Below the pieces are notes generated by a model. It did not search any database and was not told the DNA's origin. It worked only from the letters and a program-made list of their open reading frames with translations. Position numbers and translations under genes: made by a program. A stretch of 64,000 bases of DNA from Bifidobacterium scaligerum (GTDB taxonomy: Bacteria; Actinomycetota; Actinomycetes; Actinomycetales; Bifidobacteriaceae): assembly GCF_002802865.1 (NCBI RefSeq), contig NZ_PGLQ01000007.1, forward strand, positions 47,311-111,310, read 5' to 3'. Within the stretch, counting starts at the first letter, position 1. Each line of letters opens with the position of its first letter. Shown here piece after piece: positions 8,798 to 16,142 of the stretch.

Positions 8798-9910
8798 TTA
8801 GCGTGCCTTGAGCGCGAGCGTTGCGGTGAGGGCCAGATGGTCGGTGTCTTTGATTTCGAATGACGTGACGTTGCTGACAGTCAAACCCGGCGTGAACAAC
8901 ACATGATCCAGTTCGATGCGTGGCCATTTGATCCATCGGGGGAAGGTCAAGGTCGGGCCGGACGCTTGGGTCAGGCTTGCGTCTTTGAAACCGGACTTCA
9001 GCAGCGCACGGAAACTGGGGTGGTCGGTACTGGAGTTGAGATCGCCCATAACAACGGCTATGTTGTGCTCTCCGATCGATGACGCCTTGGCGACCGATCC
9101 GAGGCCGACGATGCCGGCCGACCAATCGACGCAGCCGCGCATCGGAGATTTCGGATGTGCCGAGCAGAACGTGACTGTGCGGTTGTGGTGCGGTGCTGGA
9201 GAATCGTCAGGGGTTCTGTCGAAAGCGTTCGTTGCGTTATCGACCTCAGTGGCAACGGTGTGCGCGAGTTTCAAGGTGATCGCCGGCACGTCGGCCGCCG
9301 GAATGGTAACCACATTGGGTACGGCTGCGGCGGGTTCGTATCGGGAGAATACTACGTTATAGCCGCCGTTATCTGTGGCCTTGGGCTCGCCCGATTGACG
9401 ATAGGGGAGCAGCTGCGCGATGCCTGCCGTGTCCAGCCGCGCGATCAGCTCATCGGAGACTTCCTGCAATGCCAGCACCGCGATGTGGCGTTCGCGTACC
9501 GCTTCTACAATCGCCTCGGCATTTGCGCGGCCATACCGGCAGTTCAGCGTCATAACCGCAAACTGGTTCGGCAGTGTTTCAGGCAGTGTTTCACGAGAGG
9601 TTTCACGGTCTCCCGATGGTGTTTCACGGTAGGTTTCACGCGTTGATCGAGTACTGGTCCTGAATCCGGTACCCCAATAGCTGATACGCTGCGAACTGGT
9701 CATCAGAGCCGTGACCAACAACAGGCAGACGAATCCCCAATGATGTTGCCAAGCCGCCACGCCGGCCAATACAACCAGCGGAATCCACAGGAATGGCGTG
9801 AGCGCAATCATATACGGCATTGGCATATGCGCTTCAAGGCCTGCCGGCAGCGCTGACAATCCCAGCCAAAGCCATGCGAGGATGACTACTACCGCAAACA
9901 ACGTAGTCAT
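8798..9910 (-). CDS. membrane-anchored endonuclease/exonuclease/phosphatase-fold protein
   Basis: Member of the EEP superfamily (DNase I-like fold), a metal-dependent phosphodiesterase or nuclease. The N-terminal 80 residues hold two to three membrane helices (TTLFAVVVILAWLWLGLSA, then PFLWIPLVVLAGVAAW and WGFVCLLLVTALM). A Thr/Arg/Glu linker of near-repeats (RETYRET, RETSRET, PETLP) follows, then the catalytic domain: MTLNCRYG, LALQEV, the MGDLN metal/catalytic motif, and a final TDHLALTATL with the catalytic His. The domain probably faces outward. AAGGAG precedes the ATG at 9910. Real substrate unknown. It may be transcribed apart from ffh, which has its own terminator. Confidence 0.88.
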   Translation of the reverse strand: MTTLFAVVVILAWLWLGLSALPAGLEAHMPMPYMIALTPFLWIPLVVLAGVAAWQHHWGFVCLLLVTALMTSSQRISYWGTGFRTSTRSTRETYRETPSGDRETSRETLPETLPNQFAVMTLNCRYGRANAEAIVEAVRERHIAVLALQEVSDELIARLDTAGIAQLLPYRQSGEPKATDNGGYNVVFSRYEPAAAVPNVVTIPAADVPAITLKLAHTVATEVDNATNAFDRTPDDSPAPHHNRTVTFCSAHPKSPMRGCVDWSAGIVGLGSVAKASSIGEHNIAVVMGDLNSSTDHPSFRALLKSGFKDASLTQASGPTLTFPRWIKWPRIELDHVLFTPGLTVSNVTSFEIKDTDHLALTATLALKAR

Positions 9911-9932
9911 GGATACACTCCTTAAGTACCGA

Positions 9933-9958
9933 ACTTACGTAAGTATTGGACTTACGTA
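9933..9958. promoter_or_regulatory. palindromic ACTTACGTAAGT operator candidate
   Basis: A perfect 12-bp palindrome ACTTACGTAAGT (9933-9944) is followed by a second ACTTACGTA (9950-9958). They lie 23-48 bp upstream of the phosphatase-fold gene start. Two TTACGTA cores 17 bp apart suggest a dimeric repressor site; the regulator is unknown. Confidence 0.5.
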
Positions 9959-9983
9959 CTGAGCTGCTGAAGTACAAAAAATA

Positions 9984-10009
9984 GGCTCCCCTCCTTCAAG
10001 AGGGGAGCC
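9984..10009 (-). terminator. Rho-independent terminator of ffh
   Basis: A 10-bp perfect GC-rich stem (GGCTCCCCTC / GAGGGGAGCC) with a 6-nt loop is followed on the minus strand by TATTTTTTG. It lies 15 bp after the ffh stop. Classic intrinsic terminator. Confidence 0.93.
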
Positions 10010-10024
10010 GGAAGAAGCTGGGAA

Positions 10025-11686
10025 TCAGCGGCCGAACAGACCACCGATTCCGCCGCCAAGGTTCGGCGGCATCTCCATGCCGTTGCCCTCGGCGTTGTTC
10101 ATCATCTGCTCAAGGCCGGCGGGCAGGGCCGGGTTCTGCGGCTTCTTGGCGAATGCGGAACCGCCGGTGGAGCCAGAGGACTTGCCGGCCAGCTTGTCGC
10201 GCAATGCCTTCTCCTCGGCTTCGCGCTTCATCGGGTTGCCGGACTTGCCGCCCTTCTTCTTGTTCTTGCCTTTCCGCTTGCTGTTACCCGAACCGGGGCC
10301 GCCGAAGCCGGGGATGCCTCCGCCCATGCCGGCGCGGTTGGACATGCGCTTCATCATCTTTGCGGCCTGCTCAAAACGCTGCAGCAGCGCGTTGACCTGC
10401 GAAACCGTTACGCCGGAACCGTAGGCGATGCGGGCGCGGCGTGAACCGTTGATAATCGACGGATCGCGGCGTTCGGCCGGCGTCATCGAGCGGATAATCG
10501 CCTCGGTGCGGTCGATTTCCTTCTCATCGAACTGTTCCAGTTCCTTGCGGTGCTGGGCCATACCCGGAATCATGCCGAGCAGCGACTTCATCGAACCGAG
10601 TTTCCTGACCTGCTGCAGCTGATCCAGGAAATCGTCCAAGCCGAACGATCCATCGGAGATCTTGGCGGCGGCCTTGCGAGCCTCCTCCTCGTCGAACTGC
10701 TTCTGCGCCTGCTCGATCAGGGTCATGATGTCGCCCATGTCGAGGATACGCGAAGCCATACGGTCCGGATGGAAGACTTCGAAATCCTTCAGCCCCTCAC
10801 CGTTGGAGGCGAACAGGATCGGCTTGCCGGTCACGGATGCCACGGACAGTGCCGCACCGCCGCGGGCGTCGCCATCGAGCTTGGAGAGCACCACGCCGGT
10901 GAAGTCCACGCCCTCGTCGAAAGCCTTGGCGGTTTTGACCGCATCCTGACCGATCATCGCGTCGATGACGAACAGAATCTCGTTGGGCTGCACGGCGTCT
11001 CGAATGTCGCGAGCCTGCTTCATCAGCTCTTCATCCACGCCCAAACGGCCGGCGGTATCAATGATCACCGTGTCATACAGCTTTTGCTTGGCCAGCGTGA
11101 TGGAATCACGGGCCACCTTAACCGGGTCGCCGGTGGTGAGTCCCGGAGCAGAAACCGCTTCGCCGCCTTCGGCCTGGGTCTGTACGCCCTTTTCCGGTGC
11201 GTATACCGGCACGCCGGCGCGTTCGCCGACCACCTGCAGCTGCGTCACGGCGTTCGGACGCTGCAGATCGGCCGCCACCAGCAGCGGCGTGTGGCCGGCG
11301 TCCTTGAGCCAGTAGCCGAGTTTGCCGGCCAGCGTGGTCTTACCGGCACCCTGAAGACCGGCGAGCATGATGATCGTCGGCGGATTCTTGGCGAAGTTCA
11401 GCGGACGATCCACGCCCTGACCGAGCACATCGGTCAACTCTTCGTGAACGATCTTCACCACCTGCTGGGCGGGATTGAGCGCCTCGGACACCTCGGTGCC
11501 CAGCGCGCGCTCGCGCACCTTGCCGGTGAAGGAGCGTACCACTTCGAGCGCCACGTCGGCGTCGAGCAGTGCGCGGCGAATTTCGCGGATCGTGCCGTCG
11601 ATATCCGCTTCGGAAAGCTTGCCCTTGCTCTTCAGATGCTTGAACGCATTCGAGAGTCTGTCAGTCAAAGAAGAAAATGCTGCCAT
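10025..11686 (-). CDS. ffh: signal recognition particle protein Ffh
   Basis: GTPase of the signal recognition particle: it binds 4.5S RNA and nascent signal sequences and delivers ribosomes to FtsY at the membrane. The 553-aa protein has the N domain (AFSSLTDRLSNAFKHLKSKGKL), the G domain with G1 AGLQGAGKTTLAGKL, then DTAGRLGVDEELM, TKLDGD-type SKLDGDARGG and the closing GEGLKDFEVF, and a Met-rich M domain (MKSLLGMIPG). The tail is rich in Gly, Lys and Met. The start at 11686 (MAAFSSLTDR) is set by family alignment; no strong ribosome site is visible. The upstream region carries unusual palindromic repeats. Confidence 0.97.
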   Translation of the reverse strand: MAAFSSLTDRLSNAFKHLKSKGKLSEADIDGTIREIRRALLDADVALEVVRSFTGKVRERALGTEVSEALNPAQQVVKIVHEELTDVLGQGVDRPLNFAKNPPTIIMLAGLQGAGKTTLAGKLGYWLKDAGHTPLLVAADLQRPNAVTQLQVVGERAGVPVYAPEKGVQTQAEGGEAVSAPGLTTGDPVKVARDSITLAKQKLYDTVIIDTAGRLGVDEELMKQARDIRDAVQPNEILFVIDAMIGQDAVKTAKAFDEGVDFTGVVLSKLDGDARGGAALSVASVTGKPILFASNGEGLKDFEVFHPDRMASRILDMGDIMTLIEQAQKQFDEEEARKAAAKISDGSFGLDDFLDQLQQVRKLGSMKSLLGMIPGMAQHRKELEQFDEKEIDRTEAIIRSMTPAERRDPSIINGSRRARIAYGSGVTVSQVNALLQRFEQAAKMMKRMSNRAGMGGGIPGFGGPGSGNSKRKGKNKKKGGKSGNPMKREAEEKALRDKLAGKSSGSTGGSAFAKKPQNPALPAGLEQMMNNAEGNGMEMPPNLGGGIGGLFGR

Positions 11687-11742
11687 AATGGGCAACAGTC
11701 TAGCCGTCACGCGGGAAATTGCGCCGTGCTGCGCTTGACCAT

Positions 11743-11887
11743 GTACTTTTCGCGCGAAAAGTACGCTATCGGGCCTTTCGCGGCGTCCATACGCACTCCA
11801 TACGCAGTCCATACGCAATTTTCGTGCGAAAAGTGCGGGAACGGGGTCTTGCGAGGTGCTTACACGCAATTTTCGTGCGAAAAGTGC
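11743..11887. repeat. three TTTTCGyGCGAAAA palindromes upstream of ffh
   Basis: A palindrome GTACTTTTCGCGCGAAAAGTAC-type unit occupies 11743-11764, and an identical 23-bp unit containing TTTTCGTGCGAAAAGTGC occurs at 11814-11836 and 11865-11887. Between them CATACGCA is repeated three times (about 11788-11818). All lie 57-201 bp upstream of the ffh start. They could be operators or remnants of a dispersed intergenic repeat. Confidence 0.75.
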
Positions 11888-12059
11888 ATGGGGGAGAAGG
11901 AGGAGAGAGAGGAGGGGGAGCGGGAGTGGGGGAGTTCATTCGCTGGCGGCGCAACTGCGCTGTGTTGATCGAGGGGTCTCCGGTACTATGGAATGGCTAA
12001 AAATCCAGTGTTTTTTGGAATGCTTATGCTGTTTTGAAAATCCTTGGACACCACCCTAT

Positions 12060-12170
12060 ACGCAGACTGCCGTGCGCCCTCGCGAATCGAGCCAACGGGT
12101 CGGAGAAAACCGTGAGCCAGTGAAGTAGCGGGCCAACGCAGACATGCCGTGCAATAAGGAAGGCCCGCTT
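12060..12170 (+). promoter_or_regulatory. structured leader of the cation-efflux gene
   Basis: ACGCAGAC and GCCGTGC occur twice as a pair (from 12060 and from 12137). The 8-bp arms AGCGGGCC (12127-12134) and GGCCCGCT (12162-12169) pair across the ribosome site AAGGAAGG (12156-12163), ending 1 bp before the ATG. Such folding would hide the ribosome site. A metal-responsive leader is possible, but I recognise no known riboswitch class. Confidence 0.4.
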
Positions 12171-13079
12171 ATGCCACAACATAAAACCATCGAACGCAAA
12201 GCCCTGATCGTTGGCATCGTTGTCAATACGATTCAGGTTGCGGCCGGTATGGCCGTGTTCTTCATGACCGGTCTCAAGGCCATGTTCCTCGATTTCTCCT
12301 TTACCGCCATCTCTGTGCTTTCAGGTCTGGTCGCGGTGTATCTGTCTACCCGAACCGTGCGCACCACCGAACGGTTCCCCAACGGCATGTTCGCGCTGGA
12401 ACCGATCTATGCGATCTGCAAAGCCATCTTCACCATGTCCCTGCTGGTGTATTCGCTGATCGACGTCTGCCAGGTGGCCTACGACTACTTTGTGCTCGGC
12501 GACGGCGAACGCATCGTCACCGGACCGGTGGTGATCTATGAAGTGGCCACTGTGCTGATCTGCTTCGGCCTGTACGTGTATTACCGTCGTGAAAACCGGG
12601 TTATTCGCAACGCCAGCACCATGCTCACTGCCGAATGCAAAAGCACGCTGGTGGATGGTGCGATGTCGTTTGGCATCGGTGCGGTAGCGGTGTTCCTGAT
12701 GATATTGCCCGCTGGAGGCCCGTTGGACTTCCTGCATTACACCGGTGACTTCTTCATCACCGTGGCATTGGTCGCGCTGACTATCAAAGAGCCGTTCAGC
12801 GTGCTCAAGGAAGCATTCATCGAATTGGTCGGCGGTGTGCATGATGATGACGAGACCAACGCGTTTGCGGAATCCGCCGCGCTGCGTCATCTGCCTAAAG
12901 GCACTGAATACGAGCAGACGTTGATTTTCAAGACCGGCATGAACTACACGGTGGACGTGTACCTGAGCGGTGTGAGCGACACGATTGACGTGGCTGACCT
13001 AGTGGAGTGCAAGCGCTCGCTGGAACAGGAACTCAAGAAACGGCTGCACATCGTGGATGTGGACTTCGTATTCGACTAA
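12171..13079 (+). CDS. cation diffusion facilitator family transporter
   Basis: Membrane transporter of the CDF family, which exports divalent metals such as Zn, Co or Mn in exchange for protons. The 302-aa protein shows about five to six membrane helices. Acidic residues sit where the metal site is expected: Asp in LKAMFLDFSFTAIS (helix 2) and Asp in KSTLVDGAMSFGIG (helix 5), in place of the common HxxxD/DxxxD pairs. A cytoplasmic C-terminal domain follows. AAGGAAGG lies 7 bp before the ATG at 12171; the longer frame from 12144 is less likely. The partly atypical metal site leaves the substrate open. Confidence 0.85.
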   Translation: MPQHKTIERKALIVGIVVNTIQVAAGMAVFFMTGLKAMFLDFSFTAISVLSGLVAVYLSTRTVRTTERFPNGMFALEPIYAICKAIFTMSLLVYSLIDVCQVAYDYFVLGDGERIVTGPVVIYEVATVLICFGLYVYYRRENRVIRNASTMLTAECKSTLVDGAMSFGIGAVAVFLMILPAGGPLDFLHYTGDFFITVALVALTIKEPFSVLKEAFIELVGGVHDDDETNAFAESAALRHLPKGTEYEQTLIFKTGMNYTVDVYLSGVSDTIDVADLVECKRSLEQELKKRLHIVDVDFVFD

Positions 13080-13106
13080 ATTATTGAGCGATTAGTCGGA
13101 ACGTTC

Positions 13107-13153
13107 AGTGGTACGTCATCGCCGTATTGCTTATTGCGTGATAACGTACCACT
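13107..13153 (+). terminator. hairpin after the cation-efflux gene
   Basis: Ten-bp perfect arms AGTGGTACGT / ACGTACCACT enclose a 27-nt loop and are followed by TCATTTTTTG. It lies 27 bp after the stop. The arms resemble the GGTACATATTC hairpins near 6.8 kb. Confidence 0.65.
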
Positions 13154-13243
13154 TCATTTTTTGATGGCTTTCCATCTTGAGCCAAAAAGTGGGGTCCAAA
13201 CGGCTTGGGAACCGGTGTACCACTCGGTTGTGGCAAAAAATAA

Positions 13244-13286
13244 TGGCACGATTGCGCAATAATATGCATTTTGCGCAATCGTGCCA
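13244..13286. repeat. 16-bp perfect inverted repeat
   Basis: Arms TGGCACGATTGCGCAA and TTGCGCAATCGTGCCA surround an 11-nt AT-rich loop. It lies between convergent genes and 31 bp after the cysS stop, so it may act as the cysS terminator, although no T-run follows. Confidence 0.85.
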
Positions 13287-13316
13287 CGAACAATTACCGG
13301 AACGCTACTTCAAACG

Positions 13317-14966
13317 CTACTTCAAGCTCCAAGTCGAACCCTGCGGGCCGTCCTCGATGGCGATGCCGGCTGCGCCCAAAGCGTCGCGAATCGCGTCGGC
13401 CTTGGCGAAGTCACGAGCCTTGCGAGCCTCCTGACGGGCCTGGAGCTGTTCGGTGATCAACGCCTCAAGCGCCGTGTGCTCGGGAGACTCGTCCGCGCCT
13501 GTGCCGGCTCCGCCTGCCGCACCGTCGGAGAGCCACGGCTCGGCCAACGGATCCAAGCCCAACGTGTCGAGCATGGCACGCACAGAGACCAGAATCTCGC
13601 GGACCTCAGCCTTGGCCGCCTCGGAATCCACGCGGTCGGCAAGCTTGGACAACAGCGTATTGCCGGAGCGGATGGCGGTGAAGATCGCGGCGGTCGCACC
13701 GGACACATTGATGTCGTCATTCATTGCAGCCACGAAGTCGACAGGCAGAGCGTCGGCGGACACTGCGGCCACCTCTTCACGGGAGGGCTGGTCTTCCAAC
13801 ACCACGCCAGCGCGCTCGATGAAGTTCGCAATGCGGTCGTAAGCAGCTTGTGCCTCCACCAGCGCCTGATCGGACCACTCCAGCATCGAGCGATATTGCA
13901 CGGAGCCGAGGGCGTAACGCACCACCCAGGCGGAATGCTCGGCCAATACGGAAGGCACGGACAGGCCGGTGCCCAGCGACTTCGACATCTTCTCGCCCTT
14001 GGCGGTCACCCACGCCGAATGCATCCAACGGGCCGCAGAGGGGTATCCTGCCGCTCGGGTCTGGGCCATCTCGTTCTCATGATGCGGGAAACGCAGGTCC
14101 AAGCCGCCGCCATGGATGTCGAAGCCGTCGCCCAAGTAGCGGTGCGACATGGCGGAGCACTCGATATGCCAGCCCGGGCGGCCGACGCCGAACGGCGTGG
14201 ACCAGCGAGCATCCTCAGGATCGGTGTCCTTCGGGGCTTTCCACAGTGCGAAGTCACGCGGATCATGCTTGTCGGGGGAAATGTCGGCCGGATCGACAGG
14301 GTTGTACTTGTCTTCACCGGCGGCATCCACGGACGGACCCATCCGATCGGCGACGGCCGCGGCCTCGTCCACTTCAGCGGTCTGCTTCTGATGGGTCAGC
14401 TCGCCGTAATGCGGCCAAGATGCCACATCGAAGTACACGTTGCCGGTCGGTTTGCCGTCCGCGTCGGTCACCACGTAGCCGTGACCGTTGTCCAGAATGC
14501 GCTGGATGAGATCGATCATGTCCGACATATGGCCGGTGGCGCGAGGCTCGACGGTCGGAGGCAGCACGCCAAGTGTGTTGTAGGCCTCGGTGAATTCGCG
14601 CTCGTAGTAGTAGGCGCGTGCCCACCAGCGTTGACCTGCGGCTGCGGCCTTATCGAGAATCTTGTCGTCGATATCGGTCACATTGCGCACGAACGTGACC
14701 TTGTAGCCAAGCTTCAGGAACCAACGGCGCACGATATCGAACGCCACGGCCGCGCGAATATGGCCGATATGCGGAGATGACTGCACCGTTGCGCCACACA
14801 CGTAAATGCCCACTTCGCCGGGTTTGATCGGTACGAAATGGCTGACCTGATGTGAAGCCGTATCGTAGAGGCTGAGTTCGGCCGCGGCCTTGGCCACGTG
14901 TACCGGAGTCAGACTCGAAGGCATGACGGAATTGTTGAAATCCTGCGGTTCTTGGCTGTTTCCCAT
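13317..14966 (-). CDS. cysS: cysteine--tRNA ligase
   Basis: Class I aminoacyl-tRNA synthetase that charges tRNA-Cys. Seen are the HIGH motif (VQSSPHIGHIRAA), a zinc site (VCGAT near the start, WHIECSAM, HHENE), and the KMSKS loop (KGEKMSKSLG). A DALR-type anticodon domain and a C-terminal helical part follow. I start at the ATG at 14966, giving 549 aa; MPSSLTP 14 codons on is an alternative, and neither has a good ribosome site. The protein is longer than most CysRS (about 470 aa), partly from an extended N terminus and an insertion after the HIGH domain. The frame upstream (to 15314) is a shadow running through a tandem repeat. Confidence 0.96.
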   Translation of the reverse strand: MGNSQEPQDFNNSVMPSSLTPVHVAKAAAELSLYDTASHQVSHFVPIKPGEVGIYVCGATVQSSPHIGHIRAAVAFDIVRRWFLKLGYKVTFVRNVTDIDDKILDKAAAAGQRWWARAYYYEREFTEAYNTLGVLPPTVEPRATGHMSDMIDLIQRILDNGHGYVVTDADGKPTGNVYFDVASWPHYGELTHQKQTAEVDEAAAVADRMGPSVDAAGEDKYNPVDPADISPDKHDPRDFALWKAPKDTDPEDARWSTPFGVGRPGWHIECSAMSHRYLGDGFDIHGGGLDLRFPHHENEMAQTRAAGYPSAARWMHSAWVTAKGEKMSKSLGTGLSVPSVLAEHSAWVVRYALGSVQYRSMLEWSDQALVEAQAAYDRIANFIERAGVVLEDQPSREEVAAVSADALPVDFVAAMNDDINVSGATAAIFTAIRSGNTLLSKLADRVDSEAAKAEVREILVSVRAMLDTLGLDPLAEPWLSDGAAGGAGTGADESPEHTALEALITEQLQARQEARKARDFAKADAIRDALGAAGIAIEDGPQGSTWSLK

Positions 14967-15034
14967 AACAGTCAAGCGTAGGAAACGAGTCAGACATGAA
15001 GCGCCGCCGGAGTATGGCGATGTTCGAATTGCGA

Positions 15035-15082
15035 CGGCCGCTCGGACGGCCGCTCGGACGATCGCTCGGACGGCCGCTCGGC
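15035..15082. repeat. 12-bp tandem repeat (CGGCCGCTCGGA)
   Basis: Nearly four copies of CGGCCGCTCGGA lie in the divergent promoter region between cysS and the amidotransferase gene; one copy reads CGATCGCTCGGA. Likely to vary in number. Confidence 0.8.
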
Positions 15083-15162
15083 CCTTCGCCCCCGCCCATT
15101 GCCAGCCGCCGCCCCCGCCATTATTCGCACGGTTTACATATACGGGTGCAGTTCGTGCCACA

Positions 15163-15900
15163 ATGGAAGGCATGGCCACACCACAAGTGCTCATTCTGCA
15201 ACATGTTCCCTGGGAACGTCCGGGGCGTATCCTGTCCAATCTTGAGGACCTCGGATTGGAGACGGTGACGTTGAACATCGCCGACAAGAAGAAACCCGAT
15301 TTGCCGGATTTCAAGGAGCTCGCCGGCGTGGTAATTATGGGCGGCCCTATGGGCGCGCAGGATTACGACCAGTATCCAGGGCTCAAGGTGGAGGCCAAGC
15401 TGGCCCGTGCCGCCGTGGCGTCGAACAAGCCATTGCTTGGCGTGTGCCTCGGGCACCAGATCATTGCGACTGCATTGGGTGCTCAACTGCGCAGGGGTGA
15501 CGCTCCGGAAATCGGTTTTGCGCCTATCAAGCGCATGGACAAGCATGATTTCTTCTCCATGTGGGACAAGCAGGTCAATGTGCTGCACTGGCATAACGAT
15601 GTGGTCGGACTGCCTGAGGGAGCCCAGCTGCTGGCGCGTTCCAGCGTTACCAAGGTACAGGCTTTCCGTTTGGGATCGGCGTTGGGCATGCAGTTCCATC
15701 TTGAGGTATGCCGCTCGTTGCTGGATGAATGGCTGGACGAGCCGAGCATGGTCAAGGATCTGAAGGCTGTAGGCGGTTCCAAATCTGCGCTGCGCGAGGC
15801 GTTCGAGCAATACGACCCGTTGCTGCAGCCGCTGGCCGAACAGGTGTTCTCCGGTTTCGCCGCCCGTTGCAACTCCTACGCGCAAACCCTCAACCAGTAA
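15163..15900 (+). CDS. class I glutamine amidotransferase (GMP synthase-like)
   Basis: Glutamine-hydrolysing domain protein of the GATase1 family, freeing ammonia from glutamine for an unknown acceptor. The catalytic triad is visible: Cys95 in LLGVCLGHQ, and His plus Glu in MQFHLEV. An oxyanion-type GGPMG loop precedes it. At 245 aa it stands alone, without a synthetase domain, like the YfeJ/GuaA-like group. Start: ATG at 15163, with a TACATA-like -10 box about 25 bp upstream and no ribosome site, so the mRNA may have a very short leader; ATG at 15172 is possible. Confidence 0.88.
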   Translation: MEGMATPQVLILQHVPWERPGRILSNLEDLGLETVTLNIADKKKPDLPDFKELAGVVIMGGPMGAQDYDQYPGLKVEAKLARAAVASNKPLLGVCLGHQIIATALGAQLRRGDAPEIGFAPIKRMDKHDFFSMWDKQVNVLHWHNDVVGLPEGAQLLARSSVTKVQAFRLGSALGMQFHLEVCRSLLDEWLDEPSMVKDLKAVGGSKSALREAFEQYDPLLQPLAEQVFSGFAARCNSYAQTLNQ

Positions 15901-15968
15901 TCCTCGGTAATCCTCGGTAATCCTGCGCCATGCGGCAAACCATCTACCGTCTTGGTACAGCAGGCCCA

Positions 15969-15998
15969 GCAAAAATGGCCATTTCCAGCCATTTTTGC
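15969..15998 (+). terminator. AT-rich hairpin
   Basis: Perfect 11-bp arms GCAAAAATGGC / GCCATTTTTGC with an 8-nt loop lie 68 bp after the amidotransferase stop. The gap before it holds a doubled TAATCCTCGG unit. The T-run lies within the arm, so it is a likely but untypical terminator. Confidence 0.6.
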
Positions 15999-16142
15999 AT
16001 TGTCGGTGACTGTTGCGGCAGCCACACTGTGAGGAAATTGCCGCGCCGTGGACAGCGGAGGGCCATATGCCCCACGGAGAGAAGCGGAGGTGGCCCGCAA
16101 CCGGGCTGAAGATGGGCAAGCATGCCGCTACATTGGTGAATC

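Noticed and set aside
14967..15314. 116-codon extension of cysS
   Set aside because: It runs through a GC-rich tandem repeat and over the divergent gene; CysRS homology starts after 14966.
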